64,000 nucleotides of DNA from DATARH01 sp963705325 (GCA_963705325.1 OY970069.1:1302001-1366000); one strand, 5' to 3'; counted from the first letter of the stretch, positions 16,117-25,151 are shown. Notes: a model not told the origin generated them from the letters alone. Made by a program: numbers and translations.

Positions 16117-17094
16117 CTATCCGACCAGCACGGCCTTGCCGATCACCTTGCGGTCGATCACCGCCTGGATCGCGTCGGCGGCGCGTTCGAGCGGGAAGCG
16201 GTGAGAGATGCGGGGCTTGAGCTTGCCTTGGCCCGCGAGTTCGCAGAGCAGCTTGGTGTTGGCGCGGCCCACTTCGGGGTTGTGCTCGGTGACGCCGCCA
16301 AGCCGTACGCCGATGACTTCGAGGCATTTGATCAGCAGGTAATTGGTGCGCGGCGTCGAGGGTCCGCCGCCGAGAAAGCCGAGCACCAGGATGCGCCCGC
16401 CAAACGCCAGACAGCGCAGCGACTCGTCAAAGACATGCGCACCGATCGGGTCGTAGCAGATGTCGACACCGTCATGCGCGCCGGTAATCTCCTTGACCCG
16501 GTCGCGAAACCCGTCGCGGTAGTCGATCGCGTAGTCGGCGCCTTCCTCGAGGCAGGCCGTGCGCTTTTCGTCGGTCGAGGCGGTGGCGATGACCTTGGCG
16601 CCGTAGAGCTTGGCGACCTGGATCGCGGCGATGCCGATGCCGCCGGCGGCGCCGTGGATCAGCACCCAGTCGCCCGCCTTCATCCGGCCGCGCTGGACGA
16701 GCGCGTGATAGGCGGTGTGGTAGGCGCCACGGAACACCGCCGCTTCCTCGACGCTCATGCCCGCGGGGATCGGGTCGCAATCCTCCTCTTTCGAGTTGGC
16801 GAGCGTGCCAAACGCGCCGAGCCGCACCCGGTTCATTACCCGGTCGCCCGGCTTGAAGCGGGTGATGCCAGGGCCGACCGAGACCACCTCGCCCGCCGCC
16901 TCGTTGCCGGGGATGAAGGGCGGCTCTGGGCGGAACTGGTATTTGCCGGCGAGCATCAAAACATCGACGTATTGAACGCCGCGTGCGGCGATCCTGACCT
17001 GGATTTCGCCCGGCCCGGGCGGCGGCGGGTCGGGCACCTCGCGCAACGCCAGCACCTCGGGCCCGCCAAAAGCCTCGCAAACGACGGCTTTCAT
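16117..17094 (-). CDS. NADPH:quinone oxidoreductase family zinc-less alcohol dehydrogenase
   Basis: A 325-residue medium-chain dehydrogenase/reductase of the quinone oxidoreductase (Qor) branch. It has the N-terminal GroES-like part (VQYVDVLMLAGKYQF, FIPGNEAAGEV), the Rossmann NADPH motif HGAAGGIGIAAIQVAKLYGA and the late LIKCLEVIGVRLG. The catalytic zinc cysteines of true alcohol dehydrogenases are absent, as expected for this branch. It probably reduces quinones or enones. It starts three bases after the GNAT gene, so the two are co-transcribed. Confidence 0.93.
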   Translation of the reverse strand: MKAVVCEAFGGPEVLALREVPDPPPPGPGEIQVRIAARGVQYVDVLMLAGKYQFRPEPPFIPGNEAAGEVVSVGPGITRFKPGDRVMNRVRLGAFGTLANSKEEDCDPIPAGMSVEEAAVFRGAYHTAYHALVQRGRMKAGDWVLIHGAAGGIGIAAIQVAKLYGAKVIATASTDEKRTACLEEGADYAIDYRDGFRDRVKEITGAHDGVDICYDPIGAHVFDESLRCLAFGGRILVLGFLGGGPSTPRTNYLLIKCLEVIGVRLGGVTEHNPEVGRANTKLLCELAGQGKLKPRISHRFPLERAADAIQAVIDRKVIGKAVLVG

Positions 17095-17097
17095 CCT

Positions 17098-18039
17098 CTA
17101 TCTCCAATCGTCCAATGCGTAGACGCCGGGCCGGCTGTAGCCCGCCTCATTCGGGCGATGCATGGTCACGACGTTCATCACGGCACGGAAGCCGCGCCGC
17201 AGCATCTGGGTATAGGCTTCCTCGCGCGCCGAATTGACCCCGGCGAGAACCTTTTCCATCCCGGCCGAGGCGGCAAGCGCGCCCGCCGCGTCGAGCAGCT
17301 TGTCGAACCGCTCGCCGGCCCCGAGGCCCCCGCGCACCGCGCCGAATTTTATGAATAGGCAATTCGCCCCAGCTTCGCTCGCCGGACCCCAATGGCAGAC
17401 GGCGACGCCGCCGAGCCGGCTCGGCCCATCCCACAACAGCAGCGTGTCGCCGAGGCCTTTCGCGGCGGCGGTGCGGATCTCGCCGCGCAGATCGAGCCCG
17501 TCGTAAAGGCTGTCGGTGAGGGCAAAGCTGGCGTCCTCGGCCGCGCTGCGCGCGTCCGCCGCGAGCGCCGAATAGCGCGAGTGCTCCGGCAGAGCCCCCG
17601 GCCTCGCCGGCGCCGCCATGACCGGCGTCAGGAAGCGCGGGTGAAAGCCGAATTTGCGGTAGAGGTGGATGTGCTTGGTGCTGTGCGGAAAGGTGCATAG
17701 CCCGGCATGGCTCAGTCCCCAGCCCTCGAATGCCTCGGACACTGCGGCGACCAGCGGCTGCGCGAGACCCTTGTCCCACAATTCCGGCCGGATCGAGAGC
17801 GGGCCGAAAAATCCGACGCTTCCCCACCGCGTCGCGAAATTGGAACCGGCGAGCGTCCCATCCTCGGCATCGACCGCGAACGAAGCAGTGTGTTCGCAGC
17901 CGTGCCGGCCGTAGATGTAGTCGAAATCGGTCCAGAAATTATCGAGGTCGGACACCCCAAGGAAGGTTCCGAAGGCGCGCCGCACGATGCGCTGCGCCTC
18001 GGATAAGTCGGCTTCGGTGAGTGGTCGAGCGGCGGCCAT
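17098..18039 (-). CDS. GNAT family N-acetyltransferase
   Basis: A 313-residue protein whose N-terminal 150 residues form a GNAT domain. Visible are AQRIVRRAFG, the beta4 region GFFGPLSIRPELWDKGLAQPLVAAV (acetyl-CoA pyrophosphate loop, in the divergent form ELWDKGLA) and LYRKFGFHPRF, the classical motif B ending. A second half of about 150 residues looks like a degenerate GNAT repeat (MEKVLAGVNSAREEAY, LRRGFRAV). Substrate unknown. The gene is divergent from the branched-chain transporter operon. Confidence 0.85.
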   Translation of the reverse strand: MAAARPLTEADLSEAQRIVRRAFGTFLGVSDLDNFWTDFDYIYGRHGCEHTASFAVDAEDGTLAGSNFATRWGSVGFFGPLSIRPELWDKGLAQPLVAAVSEAFEGWGLSHAGLCTFPHSTKHIHLYRKFGFHPRFLTPVMAAPARPGALPEHSRYSALAADARSAAEDASFALTDSLYDGLDLRGEIRTAAAKGLGDTLLLWDGPSRLGGVAVCHWGPASEAGANCLFIKFGAVRGGLGAGERFDKLLDAAGALAASAGMEKVLAGVNSAREEAYTQMLRRGFRAVMNVVTMHRPNEAGYSRPGVYALDDWR

Positions 18040-18160
18040 ATGATCCTCCCTGGAGGCGGCCGATGCTATCGTTCCGGCGTCGCGGCGTGCAACCGCGCGC
18101 CGAATTCCGCGCCGTATCCTAGCGATTTGTCACAAAATTGCCTTTGATCCTTACGTCAAC

Positions 18161-18199
18161 TTGACAGGCTTCACCGCGGCGAACCATGTTCTCGCCGCG
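18161..18199 (+). promoter_or_regulatory. Possible promoter and hairpin in the leader of the liv operon
   Basis: A perfect -35 hexamer TTGACA lies at 18161-18166, and a weak -10 candidate CATGTT at 18185-18190, 18 bases further. The -10 falls in an 8-bp hairpin, CGCGGCGA (18175-18182) with TCGCCGCG (18192-18199). The hairpin could be an operator or, if transcription starts earlier, a leader structure. It is the only promoter-like signal in the 215 bases between the GNAT gene and the binding-protein gene. Confidence 0.3.
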
Positions 18200-18254
18200 C
18201 GCCAAATAACAGCGCTTTGCCGTCACGCAGGCGGCGCTTTTAGGGGAGGAGTTT

Positions 18255-19454
18255 ATGCGGTTGCGTCATTGCCTGGGGCTGGCACTCGCCGCCGCGGCGA
18301 GCATGCCGATCGCGGCGTTTGCCGCGGACACAATCAAGATCGGCTTTCCGATCCCGTTATCCGGACCGACCGCGGTCTACGGCGACCCGATCCTCAAGGG
18401 CGCGCAGATGGCGGTTGACGAGATCAACGCCAAAGGCGGCGTCCTCGGCAGGAAGCTCGAGCTCCTCGCGCGCGACAGCAAGGCCAACGCCGACGAGGCG
18501 GTGCGGCTGGCGCGCGAGCTCATCATCAAGAACAACGTCGACTTCCTATCGGGCACGCTGACCTCGGCTGAAGCGCCGGCGGTGTCGACGATCGCCCGGG
18601 AGAACAAGATCGTCTTTATCGCGCCGACCTCGAAGAGCACGATCCTTACCGACGAGAAGCACATTCACCCGTATATCTTCCGTGTCGCTTCCAACACTGA
18701 CGTCGAAGGCGACGCGGCGGCCTCGCTGATGGCCAAGTGGAAGGATGTCAAGAGGGTTGCCACGATTGCGCCCGACTACGCCTATGGCCGCGACGCGATC
18801 GCCGCCTTTGTCGCCGCGTTGAAGAAGGATCGGCCGGACATCCAGATCGTCGACCAGCAATGGCCGAAACTCGGTGAGGCCGACTTCACGCCGTTCATCA
18901 CCGCGCAGATGGGCGCGAAACCGGACGCGGTGATGTGCGACGTATTCGGAGGCGACTTCGTCACGCTGTCGAAGCAGGCGACGCCGCTCGGCTATTTCAA
19001 GGCGATCAACAACAAGCTGGTCGACGGCGCCGAGGTCGGCACCACCGACGAGGCGCAGGCGCTCGGCGCCGACTATCCCTATGGGATCACTTCCGACGCC
19101 TACGACCCGGTGATCTTCGTTGGCGACGAGCCGCCCGAGCACAAGGCCTATATCGACCACCTCAAGGCCTTCACCAAGTCGCAGGTTGCCTCGGGCTGGT
19201 CGATCGTCGGGTACGAATCGATCATGGCGCTGGCCCAGGGGATCCAGAAAGCCGGCAACACCAAGTCCGACGACGTTGCCAAGGCGCTGACCGGGATGAC
19301 CTTCGACACGCCGGTCGGCAAACGGACTTTTAGCGTCAAGTCACACGAGACGTTCTCACCGGAGTACTGGGGCGTCATGACCAAGGAAGCGGCTTACCCG
19401 TTCGCGGTCATCAAAGACCCGCAGCTTCTGCCGACGGACTTCAAGACGAACTGA
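18255..19454 (+). CDS. livJ: Branched-chain amino acid-type ABC transporter, substrate-binding protein
   Basis: A 399-residue periplasmic binding protein with a cleavable signal peptide (MRLRHCLGLALAAAASMPIAAFA). The mature part begins DTIKIGFPIPLSGPTAVYGD, the signature of the Leu/Ile/Val-binding family, and continues with GAQMAVDEINAKGGVLGRKLELL. GGGGAGGAG precedes the ATG. It heads a five-gene importer operon. The ligand cannot be fixed: family members also bind aromatics, amides, urea or short carboxylates, and the nearby acyl-CoA genes hint at a non-amino-acid option. Confidence 0.95.
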   Translation: MRLRHCLGLALAAAASMPIAAFAADTIKIGFPIPLSGPTAVYGDPILKGAQMAVDEINAKGGVLGRKLELLARDSKANADEAVRLARELIIKNNVDFLSGTLTSAEAPAVSTIARENKIVFIAPTSKSTILTDEKHIHPYIFRVASNTDVEGDAAASLMAKWKDVKRVATIAPDYAYGRDAIAAFVAALKKDRPDIQIVDQQWPKLGEADFTPFITAQMGAKPDAVMCDVFGGDFVTLSKQATPLGYFKAINNKLVDGAEVGTTDEAQALGADYPYGITSDAYDPVIFVGDEPPEHKAYIDHLKAFTKSQVASGWSIVGYESIMALAQGIQKAGNTKSDDVAKALTGMTFDTPVGKRTFSVKSHETFSPEYWGVMTKEAAYPFAVIKDPQLLPTDFKTN

Positions 19455-19532
19455 CGGCTGTTTGAGCGATTAGGCGCCGCCCGCCTCTATACGAACGCGG
19501 GCGGCGCCAAAATTTTGGGAGATCGATGAGCG

Positions 19533-20411
19533 GTGGCGCCCTCGTTCCTGTTTAGTCAATTCATGGGCGGCCTCACCACCGCGATGTTCCTGTTCCTGAT
19601 CGCGTCGGGGCTGTCGCTGGTGTTCGGGATCATGCGCGTCATCAACTTCGCGCATGGCTCGTTCTACATGCTCGGCGCCTATCTCGCCTGGCAGGGGGTG
19701 GAGTGGGTGCACCCAACCGGCGCCGGCTTTTGGATCGCCGCATTGTTCGCCGCGACCGGCGTCGGCGTGCTGGGCGCGGTCGTCGAGCGGCTGTTCTTCC
19801 GCCAACTCTACGGCCGCGAGGAATTGTACCAACTGCTCTTCACCTACGCTCTGGTGCTGATCCTCGGCGATGTCGCCAAGTTCATCTGGGGCACGGGCCA
19901 GCTTTCGGTATCGACCCCGCCGGTGCTCGCCGGCAGCATCCAGGTCTTCGGCACGACCCAGCCGATCTATAATCTGTTTATGATGACGATCGGCCCGGCG
20001 ATCGCATTCTTCGGCTGGCTGGTGCTGAACCGTACGGGTGTCGGGCGACTGATCCGCGCCGCGCAGATGGACCGGGAGATGCTCGACGCGCTGGGCGCCA
20101 ATGTCGGCACGATCTACACCGGCATGTTTGTGTTCAGCGCGTTTCTCGCGGGGCTCTCCGGCGCGCTGGTCACGCCGATCCAGAGCATCGTCCCGGGGAT
20201 GGACGTGCTGATCATCGTCCAGGCGTTCATCGTCGTGGTGATCGGCGGGATGGGCTCGGTGTGGGGAACCTTCTGGGGCTCGGTAATCTATGGCGAAGTG
20301 CTGTCGTTCGGCATCCTGATCTTCCCCGGCTTCTCGCTGTTCTCGGTCTTCGCGCTGATGGCGGTGATCCTCATCGTCCGGCCGTGGGGCCTGTTCGGGC
20401 GGCCGCTATGA
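19533..20411 (+). CDS. livH: Branched-chain amino acid-type ABC transporter permease LivH
   Basis: A 292-residue inner-membrane permease with about eight transmembrane segments. Family features: LFLIASGLSLVFGIMRVINFAHGSFYMLGAYL at the start and VIGGMGSVWGTFWGSVIYG late, the EAA-like coupling region. The GTG at 19533 is the earliest possible start, since a TGA lies two codons before it; GGGAG is at 19517-19521. An ATG just upstream at 19526 is out of frame. The stop overlaps the livM start (ATGA). Confidence 0.95.
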   Translation: MAPSFLFSQFMGGLTTAMFLFLIASGLSLVFGIMRVINFAHGSFYMLGAYLAWQGVEWVHPTGAGFWIAALFAATGVGVLGAVVERLFFRQLYGREELYQLLFTYALVLILGDVAKFIWGTGQLSVSTPPVLAGSIQVFGTTQPIYNLFMMTIGPAIAFFGWLVLNRTGVGRLIRAAQMDREMLDALGANVGTIYTGMFVFSAFLAGLSGALVTPIQSIVPGMDVLIIVQAFIVVVIGGMGSVWGTFWGSVIYGEVLSFGILIFPGFSLFSVFALMAVILIVRPWGLFGRPL

Positions 20412-21430
20412 CGATGGAGACCGCCGTCCCGGAACGGTCGCAGGATACCGACGCCGTCTCCCGCGTGCTGCGCCGGGTTCCCTGGACTTTCGTCGTGTTG
20501 GTTTTTGCCTGCGCGGTGCCGTGGATTGGCTCGCGTTACGACACGTTCCTCGGCGAGCAAATCGCGATCGACGCGCTGTTCGCGGTGAGCCTCAACCTGC
20601 TGCTTGGCACCACCGGCCTCGTGTCGTTCGGCCACGTCGCCTATTTCGGTGTCGGCGCCTATGTCTGCGGCATCCTGATGAAGACCTACGACTTGCCGTT
20701 CGTGGTGGCGTTTCCCGCGGCGGGTCTGGGAACGGCGCTATTCGCGCTGGTCTCGGGTTATTTTTGCGTCCGCCTGATCAAGCTTTATTTCGCGATGCTG
20801 ACGCTGGCGTTTTCGCAGATCATCTGGGCCATCGCTTACAAGTGGAACGACGTGACCGGCGGCGACAACGGGCTGCCAGAGGTACCGTTCCCCAACCTCG
20901 ACTGGATGAACTCGATCCCCGGGCTCGACAGCCTCAAGACCAGCGAGCAGTTCTACCTGCTCGCGGTTTTCCTGATCGCGGTCTCGCTGGCGATCCTGCA
21001 CCGGATCGTGCGATCGCCGTTCGGGCGCGTGCTGACGACGATTCGCGACAACCCCGAGCGCGCCGCGTTCATTGGCGTCAATGTGCGTCTCTACCAGCTC
21101 GCCGCGTTTGTCGTCGCCGGCACCTTCGCCGGGTTAGCCGGCGCGCTTTACGGCATCTTCAGCCGCGGCGTCTTTGCCGACTATGTGTTCTGGTCCAAAT
21201 CGGCCGAGGTGATGATCATGACCATCCTCGGCGGCATGGATTATTTCTGGGGACCGCCGGTGGGCGCGTTGGCGCTGGTATGGCTCAACCAGGCGATCAC
21301 CGACTACACCGAATACTGGCCGTTCGTGTTGGGCACGATCTTGCTCGTGCTGCTCTTCGTCTTCCCCGGCGGGATTGTCGGTGGCCTCGACCTGCTGTGG
21401 AACCGGTTGCGGAGGCTGCGCCGTGCTTGA
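20408..21430 (+). CDS. livM: Branched-chain amino acid-type ABC transporter permease LivM
   Basis: A 340-residue second permease subunit. Recognisable are AVSLNLLLGTTGLVSFGHVAYFGVGAYV, the coupling region RDNPERAAFIGVNVRLYQLAAFVVAGTFAGLAGALYG and TILGGMDYFWGPPVGAL. The N-terminal 25 residues are polar and cytoplasmic. It forms the channel with LivH. Its start overlaps the livH stop and its end overlaps livG by eight bases, a strictly coupled operon. An in-frame ORF beginning earlier at 20261 is read-through inside livH. Confidence 0.95.
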   Translation: MTMETAVPERSQDTDAVSRVLRRVPWTFVVLVFACAVPWIGSRYDTFLGEQIAIDALFAVSLNLLLGTTGLVSFGHVAYFGVGAYVCGILMKTYDLPFVVAFPAAGLGTALFALVSGYFCVRLIKLYFAMLTLAFSQIIWAIAYKWNDVTGGDNGLPEVPFPNLDWMNSIPGLDSLKTSEQFYLLAVFLIAVSLAILHRIVRSPFGRVLTTIRDNPERAAFIGVNVRLYQLAAFVVAGTFAGLAGALYGIFSRGVFADYVFWSKSAEVMIMTILGGMDYFWGPPVGALALVWLNQAITDYTEYWPFVLGTILLVLLFVFPGGIVGGLDLLWNRLRRLRRA

Positions 21431-22157
21431 GGTCGCGGGCCTGAGCAAATCCTTTGCCGGGTTCAAGGCGGTCTCGGAGGTCAGCTTCACCGTCGACACG
21501 CAGCAGATCATGGCGGTGATCGGGCCGAACGGTGCCGGCAAGTCGACTCTGTTCAATTTGATCACTGGCCATCTGCGGCCGGACACCGGCAAGGTCGAAC
21601 TCGACGGGCGCGACATCACCGGCGCGGCGCCGCACCGCATCTGCCGGCTCGGGATCGGCCGCTCGTTTCAGCGCACCAACATCTTCGCCAAATTGACCGT
21701 CTTCGAGAACCTGCAGGCGGCGTTTCTCGTCCACCACGGCCGCGGCCACAATTTCTGGTCGCGCTCGGAGTCGCTGTACCGCGACGAGACCGGCGCTCTG
21801 CTCGAGTCGATCGGTCTCGCCGAGCAGCGCGACACGGTCGCGGGGACGCTGAGCTACGGCAACCAGAAGCAGCTCGAGCTGGGACTTGCGCTGGCCAGCG
21901 ACCCGGCATTGCTGCTGCTCGACGAGCCGACCGCCGGCATGTCGGCGACCGAAACCCATGACACGATCCGCCTGATTGAAAGGATCGCCGGCGAGCGGGC
22001 GCTGACCCTGCTGTTCACCGAGCACGACATGGATGTCGTGTTTTCGATCGCGCAAAAGATCGCGGTGCTGCACCAGGGGCGGTTGATCGCCGATGGCGCC
22101 CCCGCCGAGGTGCGCGCCGACCCAACCGTGCGTCGCGTCTATCTGGGCGAGCACTGA
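21423..22157 (+). CDS. livG: Branched-chain amino acid-type ABC transporter ATPase LivG
   Basis: A 244-residue ABC ATPase. Walker A is GPNGAGKST, the signature is LSYGNQKQLELGLAL (degenerate relative to LSGGQ, as usual in LivG) and Walker B is ALLLLDEPTAGM. The H-loop is in FTEHDMDVV. The LivG-specific insertion GLGRSFQRTNIF-like (IGRSFQRTNIFAKLTV) is present. I start at GTG 21423, giving the normal (V)LEVAGLSKSF beginning; the longer frame is Cys-rich nonsense inside livM. Its stop TGA shares one base with the livF ATG. Confidence 0.95.
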   Translation: MLEVAGLSKSFAGFKAVSEVSFTVDTQQIMAVIGPNGAGKSTLFNLITGHLRPDTGKVELDGRDITGAAPHRICRLGIGRSFQRTNIFAKLTVFENLQAAFLVHHGRGHNFWSRSESLYRDETGALLESIGLAEQRDTVAGTLSYGNQKQLELGLALASDPALLLLDEPTAGMSATETHDTIRLIERIAGERALTLLFTEHDMDVVFSIAQKIAVLHQGRLIADGAPAEVRADPTVRRVYLGEH

Positions 22158-22864
22158 TGGCCGCGCTGCTCACCGTCGAGAACATCCACACCGCCTACGG
22201 CCTCAGCCGGGTGTTGTTCGGCGTCTCGCTTGAGATCGAGGCCGGCGAGTGCGTGACCCTCTTGGGGCGCAACGGCGTCGGTAAGACCACGACGATGCGC
22301 TCGGTGATGGGGCTGACCCCACCGACGAGCGGCCGCGTGTCGTGGAAGGGCACCGACATCACCGGCTGGCCGCCGCACAAGGTGGCGCGCGCTGGCATCG
22401 GCTTCGTTCCTGAGGATCGCCGCATCTTTGCCGAGCTGAGCGTCTGGGAAAATCTCGACGTCGCCGGCCGCGCCGGTAGGCGCGCCGGGCACTGGACGGT
22501 CGAGACGGTCTATGAGCTGTTCCCAGTGCTGCGCGACCTGAAGGACCGCCAGGGCGGGTTTCTCTCCGGCGGCGAGCAGCAGATGCTGACCATCGGCCGC
22601 ACTCTGATGGGCAACCCGGAGCTGCTGCTGCTCGACGAGCCGTCGGAGGGTTTGGCGCCACTGGTGGTCGAGGCGCTCCGCCTCAAGATCGACGAATTGC
22701 GCAAGGGCGGGCTGACCATTCTGCTTGCCGAACAGGGGGTCGAATTCTCGTTATCGCTTGCGGATCGCGTCTACGTGCTGGAGAAGGGCGCGGTGCGTCA
22801 TGCCGGCCCGGCGGCCGAGCTGCGCGACGATAAGGAACTTCGCGAAAAGCTGATGGCGATCTAG
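22157..22864 (+). CDS. livF: Branched-chain amino acid-type ABC transporter ATPase LivF
   Basis: A 235-residue ABC ATPase. Walker A is GRNGVGKTTTMRSVMG, the signature FLSGGEQQMLTIGRTL, Walker B LLLLDEPSEGLAP, and the Q-loop sits in GFVPEDRRIFAELSV, a LivF hallmark. It is the last gene of the importer operon and pairs with LivG to power the LivHM channel. Its TAG lies in CTAG, the reverse strand of which is the stop of the convergent CapA-like gene, so the two genes overlap by four bases. Confidence 0.95.
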   Translation: MAALLTVENIHTAYGLSRVLFGVSLEIEAGECVTLLGRNGVGKTTTMRSVMGLTPPTSGRVSWKGTDITGWPPHKVARAGIGFVPEDRRIFAELSVWENLDVAGRAGRRAGHWTVETVYELFPVLRDLKDRQGGFLSGGEQQMLTIGRTLMGNPELLLLDEPSEGLAPLVVEALRLKIDELRKGGLTILLAEQGVEFSLSLADRVYVLEKGAVRHAGPAAELRDDKELREKLMAI

Positions 22865-23901
22865 CTCAGCAGCACTCTTACCTCGTTACGTTCGGGCTGA
22901 AGCCGAGTGCCGGTGCGCGCGGCGCGATCGATGAGCCGCACCAGGGTCTCGCTCTCCGTGGCAAGTGGGCAGAGCACCGTCTCGTTGGTGTCGTTGTGGC
23001 GGACGAAACGGAAGCTCGCCTCCGCCACTTGGCCTGCTGCGACCTCGACCCGCGCCATCATGCCGATCCAGTCGCCGTGGCGGCGGCCGCCATGGCCGGT
23101 GTGGAACGAAAAGCTGCCGAGCCCGTAAAAGATCGGCTTACCCTTGTAGACCTCGACCGGCAGCGAATAGTGCGGGCCATGGCCGATGACGACATCGGCA
23201 CCGGCATCGATCGCCGCATGCGCGATCTCGGTCATGTAGTCGAGCAGTTCCTCGCCGAGGCCCCAATGGCATGAGGCGACGACGATGTCGACGCATTGCT
23301 TGAGAGCGGCGATGTCGTCGCAGAATTGGGTGAGATAGGCGCGATCCGGCCAGGTGACGACGATCGGCGGGACGCCCGGCCGGTTCATCGGCGGGATTTC
23401 GGGCCGGGTCTTGTGCGCCGGCACCTGGTAGGCGGTATGGGCGCGCAGCGCGGCGATCCCGGTGCTCTTTTCGCCGGCCTCGTGGTTGGTCGGCCAGTAT
23501 ACCGAGCTGCGCTGGACAAAGCCGAGGCGCAGCCCGGCGCGCTCGACAATAGCCGGCGCGCGCGCAGCGGCAAGGTTCGCGCCCGCGCCCGTATAGGCGA
23601 TGCCGAGGCGGTCGAGCTGCGCGATCGATCCGAGAATAGCCGGCGCGCCGTAATTGACGTTGTTGGCCAACCCGAGCGCGTTGAACCCCGCCAGCTTCAG
23701 CGCTTCGCCGGCGATTGCCGGATCGGCGAAAAAGCCCTCTTGCTCGACGCTGTGCCCGTCGGGCGGGTGGTAGAGCAGGCATTCGAGATTGCCGAAGACC
23801 ACGTCCGCTTCGGTGAACGCGTCCGCGACCTGGCGGAACGGCACCGAGGGGTCGGCGACATTCATCAGATTGACGTCGCCGACGAGGATCAGCGAGGGCA
23901 T
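22861..23901 (-). CDS. CapA family protein (PGA_cap-type metallophosphatase fold)
   Basis: A 346-residue protein of the CapA/poly-gamma-glutamate capsule family, with a calcineurin-like fold. Seen: LILVGDVNLMN at the start (GD metal ligand), VVFGNLECLL, FNALGLANNVNYGAPAI, VVASCHWG and VVIGHGPHYSLPVEVYKG (GHGPH). No signal peptide or anchor is present, so it is cytosolic or exported in another way, unlike capsule CapA. No capBC genes are nearby. The role is unknown; a hydrolase acting on a small substrate is likely. Confidence 0.88.
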   Translation of the reverse strand: MPSLILVGDVNLMNVADPSVPFRQVADAFTEADVVFGNLECLLYHPPDGHSVEQEGFFADPAIAGEALKLAGFNALGLANNVNYGAPAILGSIAQLDRLGIAYTGAGANLAAARAPAIVERAGLRLGFVQRSSVYWPTNHEAGEKSTGIAALRAHTAYQVPAHKTRPEIPPMNRPGVPPIVVTWPDRAYLTQFCDDIAALKQCVDIVVASCHWGLGEELLDYMTEIAHAAIDAGADVVIGHGPHYSLPVEVYKGKPIFYGLGSFSFHTGHGGRRHGDWIGMMARVEVAAGQVAEASFRFVRHNDTNETVLCPLATESETLVRLIDRAARTGTRLQPERNEVRVLLS

Positions 23902-23921
23902 GAAACCGGGCCGCCCTTGCC

Positions 23922-24512
23922 TCAGGCCTCGACGTCTTCCGCCGGCTCGGAGCCGGCATGGATGTCGACCACCGTGTCGGCGAGGGATTTCTTGCCCTTG
24001 GTCGCCTTGATGATCGCCTGGTCGAGCTCATCCAGGGTGCACAGCTCCAGCCCAACCGGGTGGCGCGCCTTGATGTTCGGGCTGTTCCAGTGGGTGCGGT
24101 CGCGCACCGCGTTGATGGTCGGTTTGGTGGTGCCGATCAGCCGGCAAATCTGCGCGTCCGACAGTTCGGGGTGGTTGCGCAACAAGTAGAAGATCGCGTC
24201 GGGCTTGTCCTGGCGTTTGGCGATCGGCGTGTAGCGCGGGCCCTTGTGTTTGTGGACTTGCGGCGGGATCGCGCTTTCGAGCAGCGTCAGACGCGCGTTC
24301 GGATCCTTGGCGCAGCGCTCGAGCTCGTCGGCGGTAGTCTGGCCGTTGGCGACGGGATCGAGGCCCTGCATCTGGTTGGCGACCTCGCCATCGGCGATGG
24401 CCTGAACCTCAAGAGGGTGCAAGCCGCAGAAATCGGCGATCTGTTCGAAGGTCAGGGCGGTGTTCTCAACCAGCCAGACCGCGGTCGCTTTCGGCATCAA
24501 GGGTGCGCGCAT
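23922..24512 (-). CDS. trcR: Cell cycle transcriptional regulator TrcR (DUF1013)
   Basis: A 196-residue protein of the DUF1013 family, restricted to Alphaproteobacteria and named TrcR in Caulobacter. It contains two helix-turn-helix-like parts, LTFEQIADFCGLHPLEVQAIADGE and LSDAQICRLIGTTKPTINAVRDR, and the conserved KHKGPRYTPIAKRQDKPDA. It is thought to work at RNA polymerase promoters. The ATG at 24512 has AAGGA eight bases upstream, which decides it over the longer frame to 24650. It is divergent from the DUF1192 gene. Its presence is the best taxonomic marker in the window. Confidence 0.9.
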   Translation of the reverse strand: MRAPLMPKATAVWLVENTALTFEQIADFCGLHPLEVQAIADGEVANQMQGLDPVANGQTTADELERCAKDPNARLTLLESAIPPQVHKHKGPRYTPIAKRQDKPDAIFYLLRNHPELSDAQICRLIGTTKPTINAVRDRTHWNSPNIKARHPVGLELCTLDELDQAIIKATKGKKSLADTVVDIHAGSEPAEDVEA

Positions 24513-24621
24513 CGTAATTCCTTGGTGATTTCCGGGTGGGCGCGATTGGGTCGCGCAGCTTACTACGGATATAATGGCCTCGGCTGCCGATAAAAGCGGC
24601 GCACGACCGGCGGAGGCCAAG

Positions 24622-24804
24622 ATGGACGATGAAGACCTGCTTCCTAGCAAGAAGCCGGCGCCGCTGAAGGATTTGACGCTACTCGGAATCGCCGAGTTGG
24701 AGGACTATATCGCCGGGCTGCAAAGCGAGATCACCCGCGCTCAGGCTGAGATCGCCGAGAAGCGCAAGCATCGCGGCGGTGCCGAGGCGCTGTTCAAACG
24801 ATGA
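24622..24804 (+). CDS. DUF1192 domain-containing small protein
   Basis: A 60-residue protein (MDDEDLLPSKKPAPLKDL...) with an acidic start and a C-terminal amphipathic helix LQSEITRAQAEIAEKRKHR that is likely a coiled coil. It matches the alphaproteobacterial DUF1192 family. Function unknown. CGGAGG precedes the ATG at 24622; the in-frame ATG at 24574 lacks one. Its TGA overlaps a possible ATG of the cytochrome gene, so the two are in one operon, opposite trcR. Confidence 0.8.
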   Translation: MDDEDLLPSKKPAPLKDLTLLGIAELEDYIAGLQSEITRAQAEIAEKRKHRGGAEALFKR

Positions 24805-24815
24805 CCGGGAGCATC

Positions 24816-25145
24816 ATGAGATTTTTGCACAAGAGCGCGGCCGTTATGATCCTCGCCGGCACTGCGTCGTTGGCGGCTGCCCACGCCGACGCCGCCTCAG
24901 CGGCGAGGGGGAAGGCGATGGTCAAGCAGCAATGCGCGGGCTGCCATGCCGTCGAACCCGGCGGGCAGTCACCCAATCCAAAGGCGCCAACCTTCGCGGC
25001 CGTCGCCAACGAGCCCTCGGCGACGCCCTATTCGCTGCACGTTTTCCTGCAGACGACGCACGCGACGATGCCCAACTTCATGATCAACTCAGACGATATC
25101 GACGATATCGTCGCCTACATCCTGTCGCTCAAGGCGAAGCCCTAG
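24816..25145 (+). CDS. Small c-type cytochrome
   Basis: A 109-residue exported monoheme cytochrome c. A signal peptide (about 1-26, ending AAHADA) precedes one heme site, CAGCHAV, and a distal Met candidate in TTHATMPNFM, with the closing helix DDIVAYILSLK typical of class I cytochromes. It would carry electrons in the periplasm. I start at ATG 24816, which has CGGGAG upstream, rather than at 24801, which overlaps the DUF1192 stop. No oxidase or dehydrogenase partner is adjacent. Confidence 0.85.
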   Translation: MRFLHKSAAVMILAGTASLAAAHADAASAARGKAMVKQQCAGCHAVEPGGQSPNPKAPTFAAVANEPSATPYSLHVFLQTTHATMPNFMINSDDIDDIVAYILSLKAKP

Positions 25146-25151
25146 CCGCCT

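Noticed and set aside
15295..17358. A 687-codon forward open frame
   Set aside because: It lies antisense to three well-supported minus-strand genes, is Arg/Ala-rich without a recognisable domain, and is long only because of high GC content.
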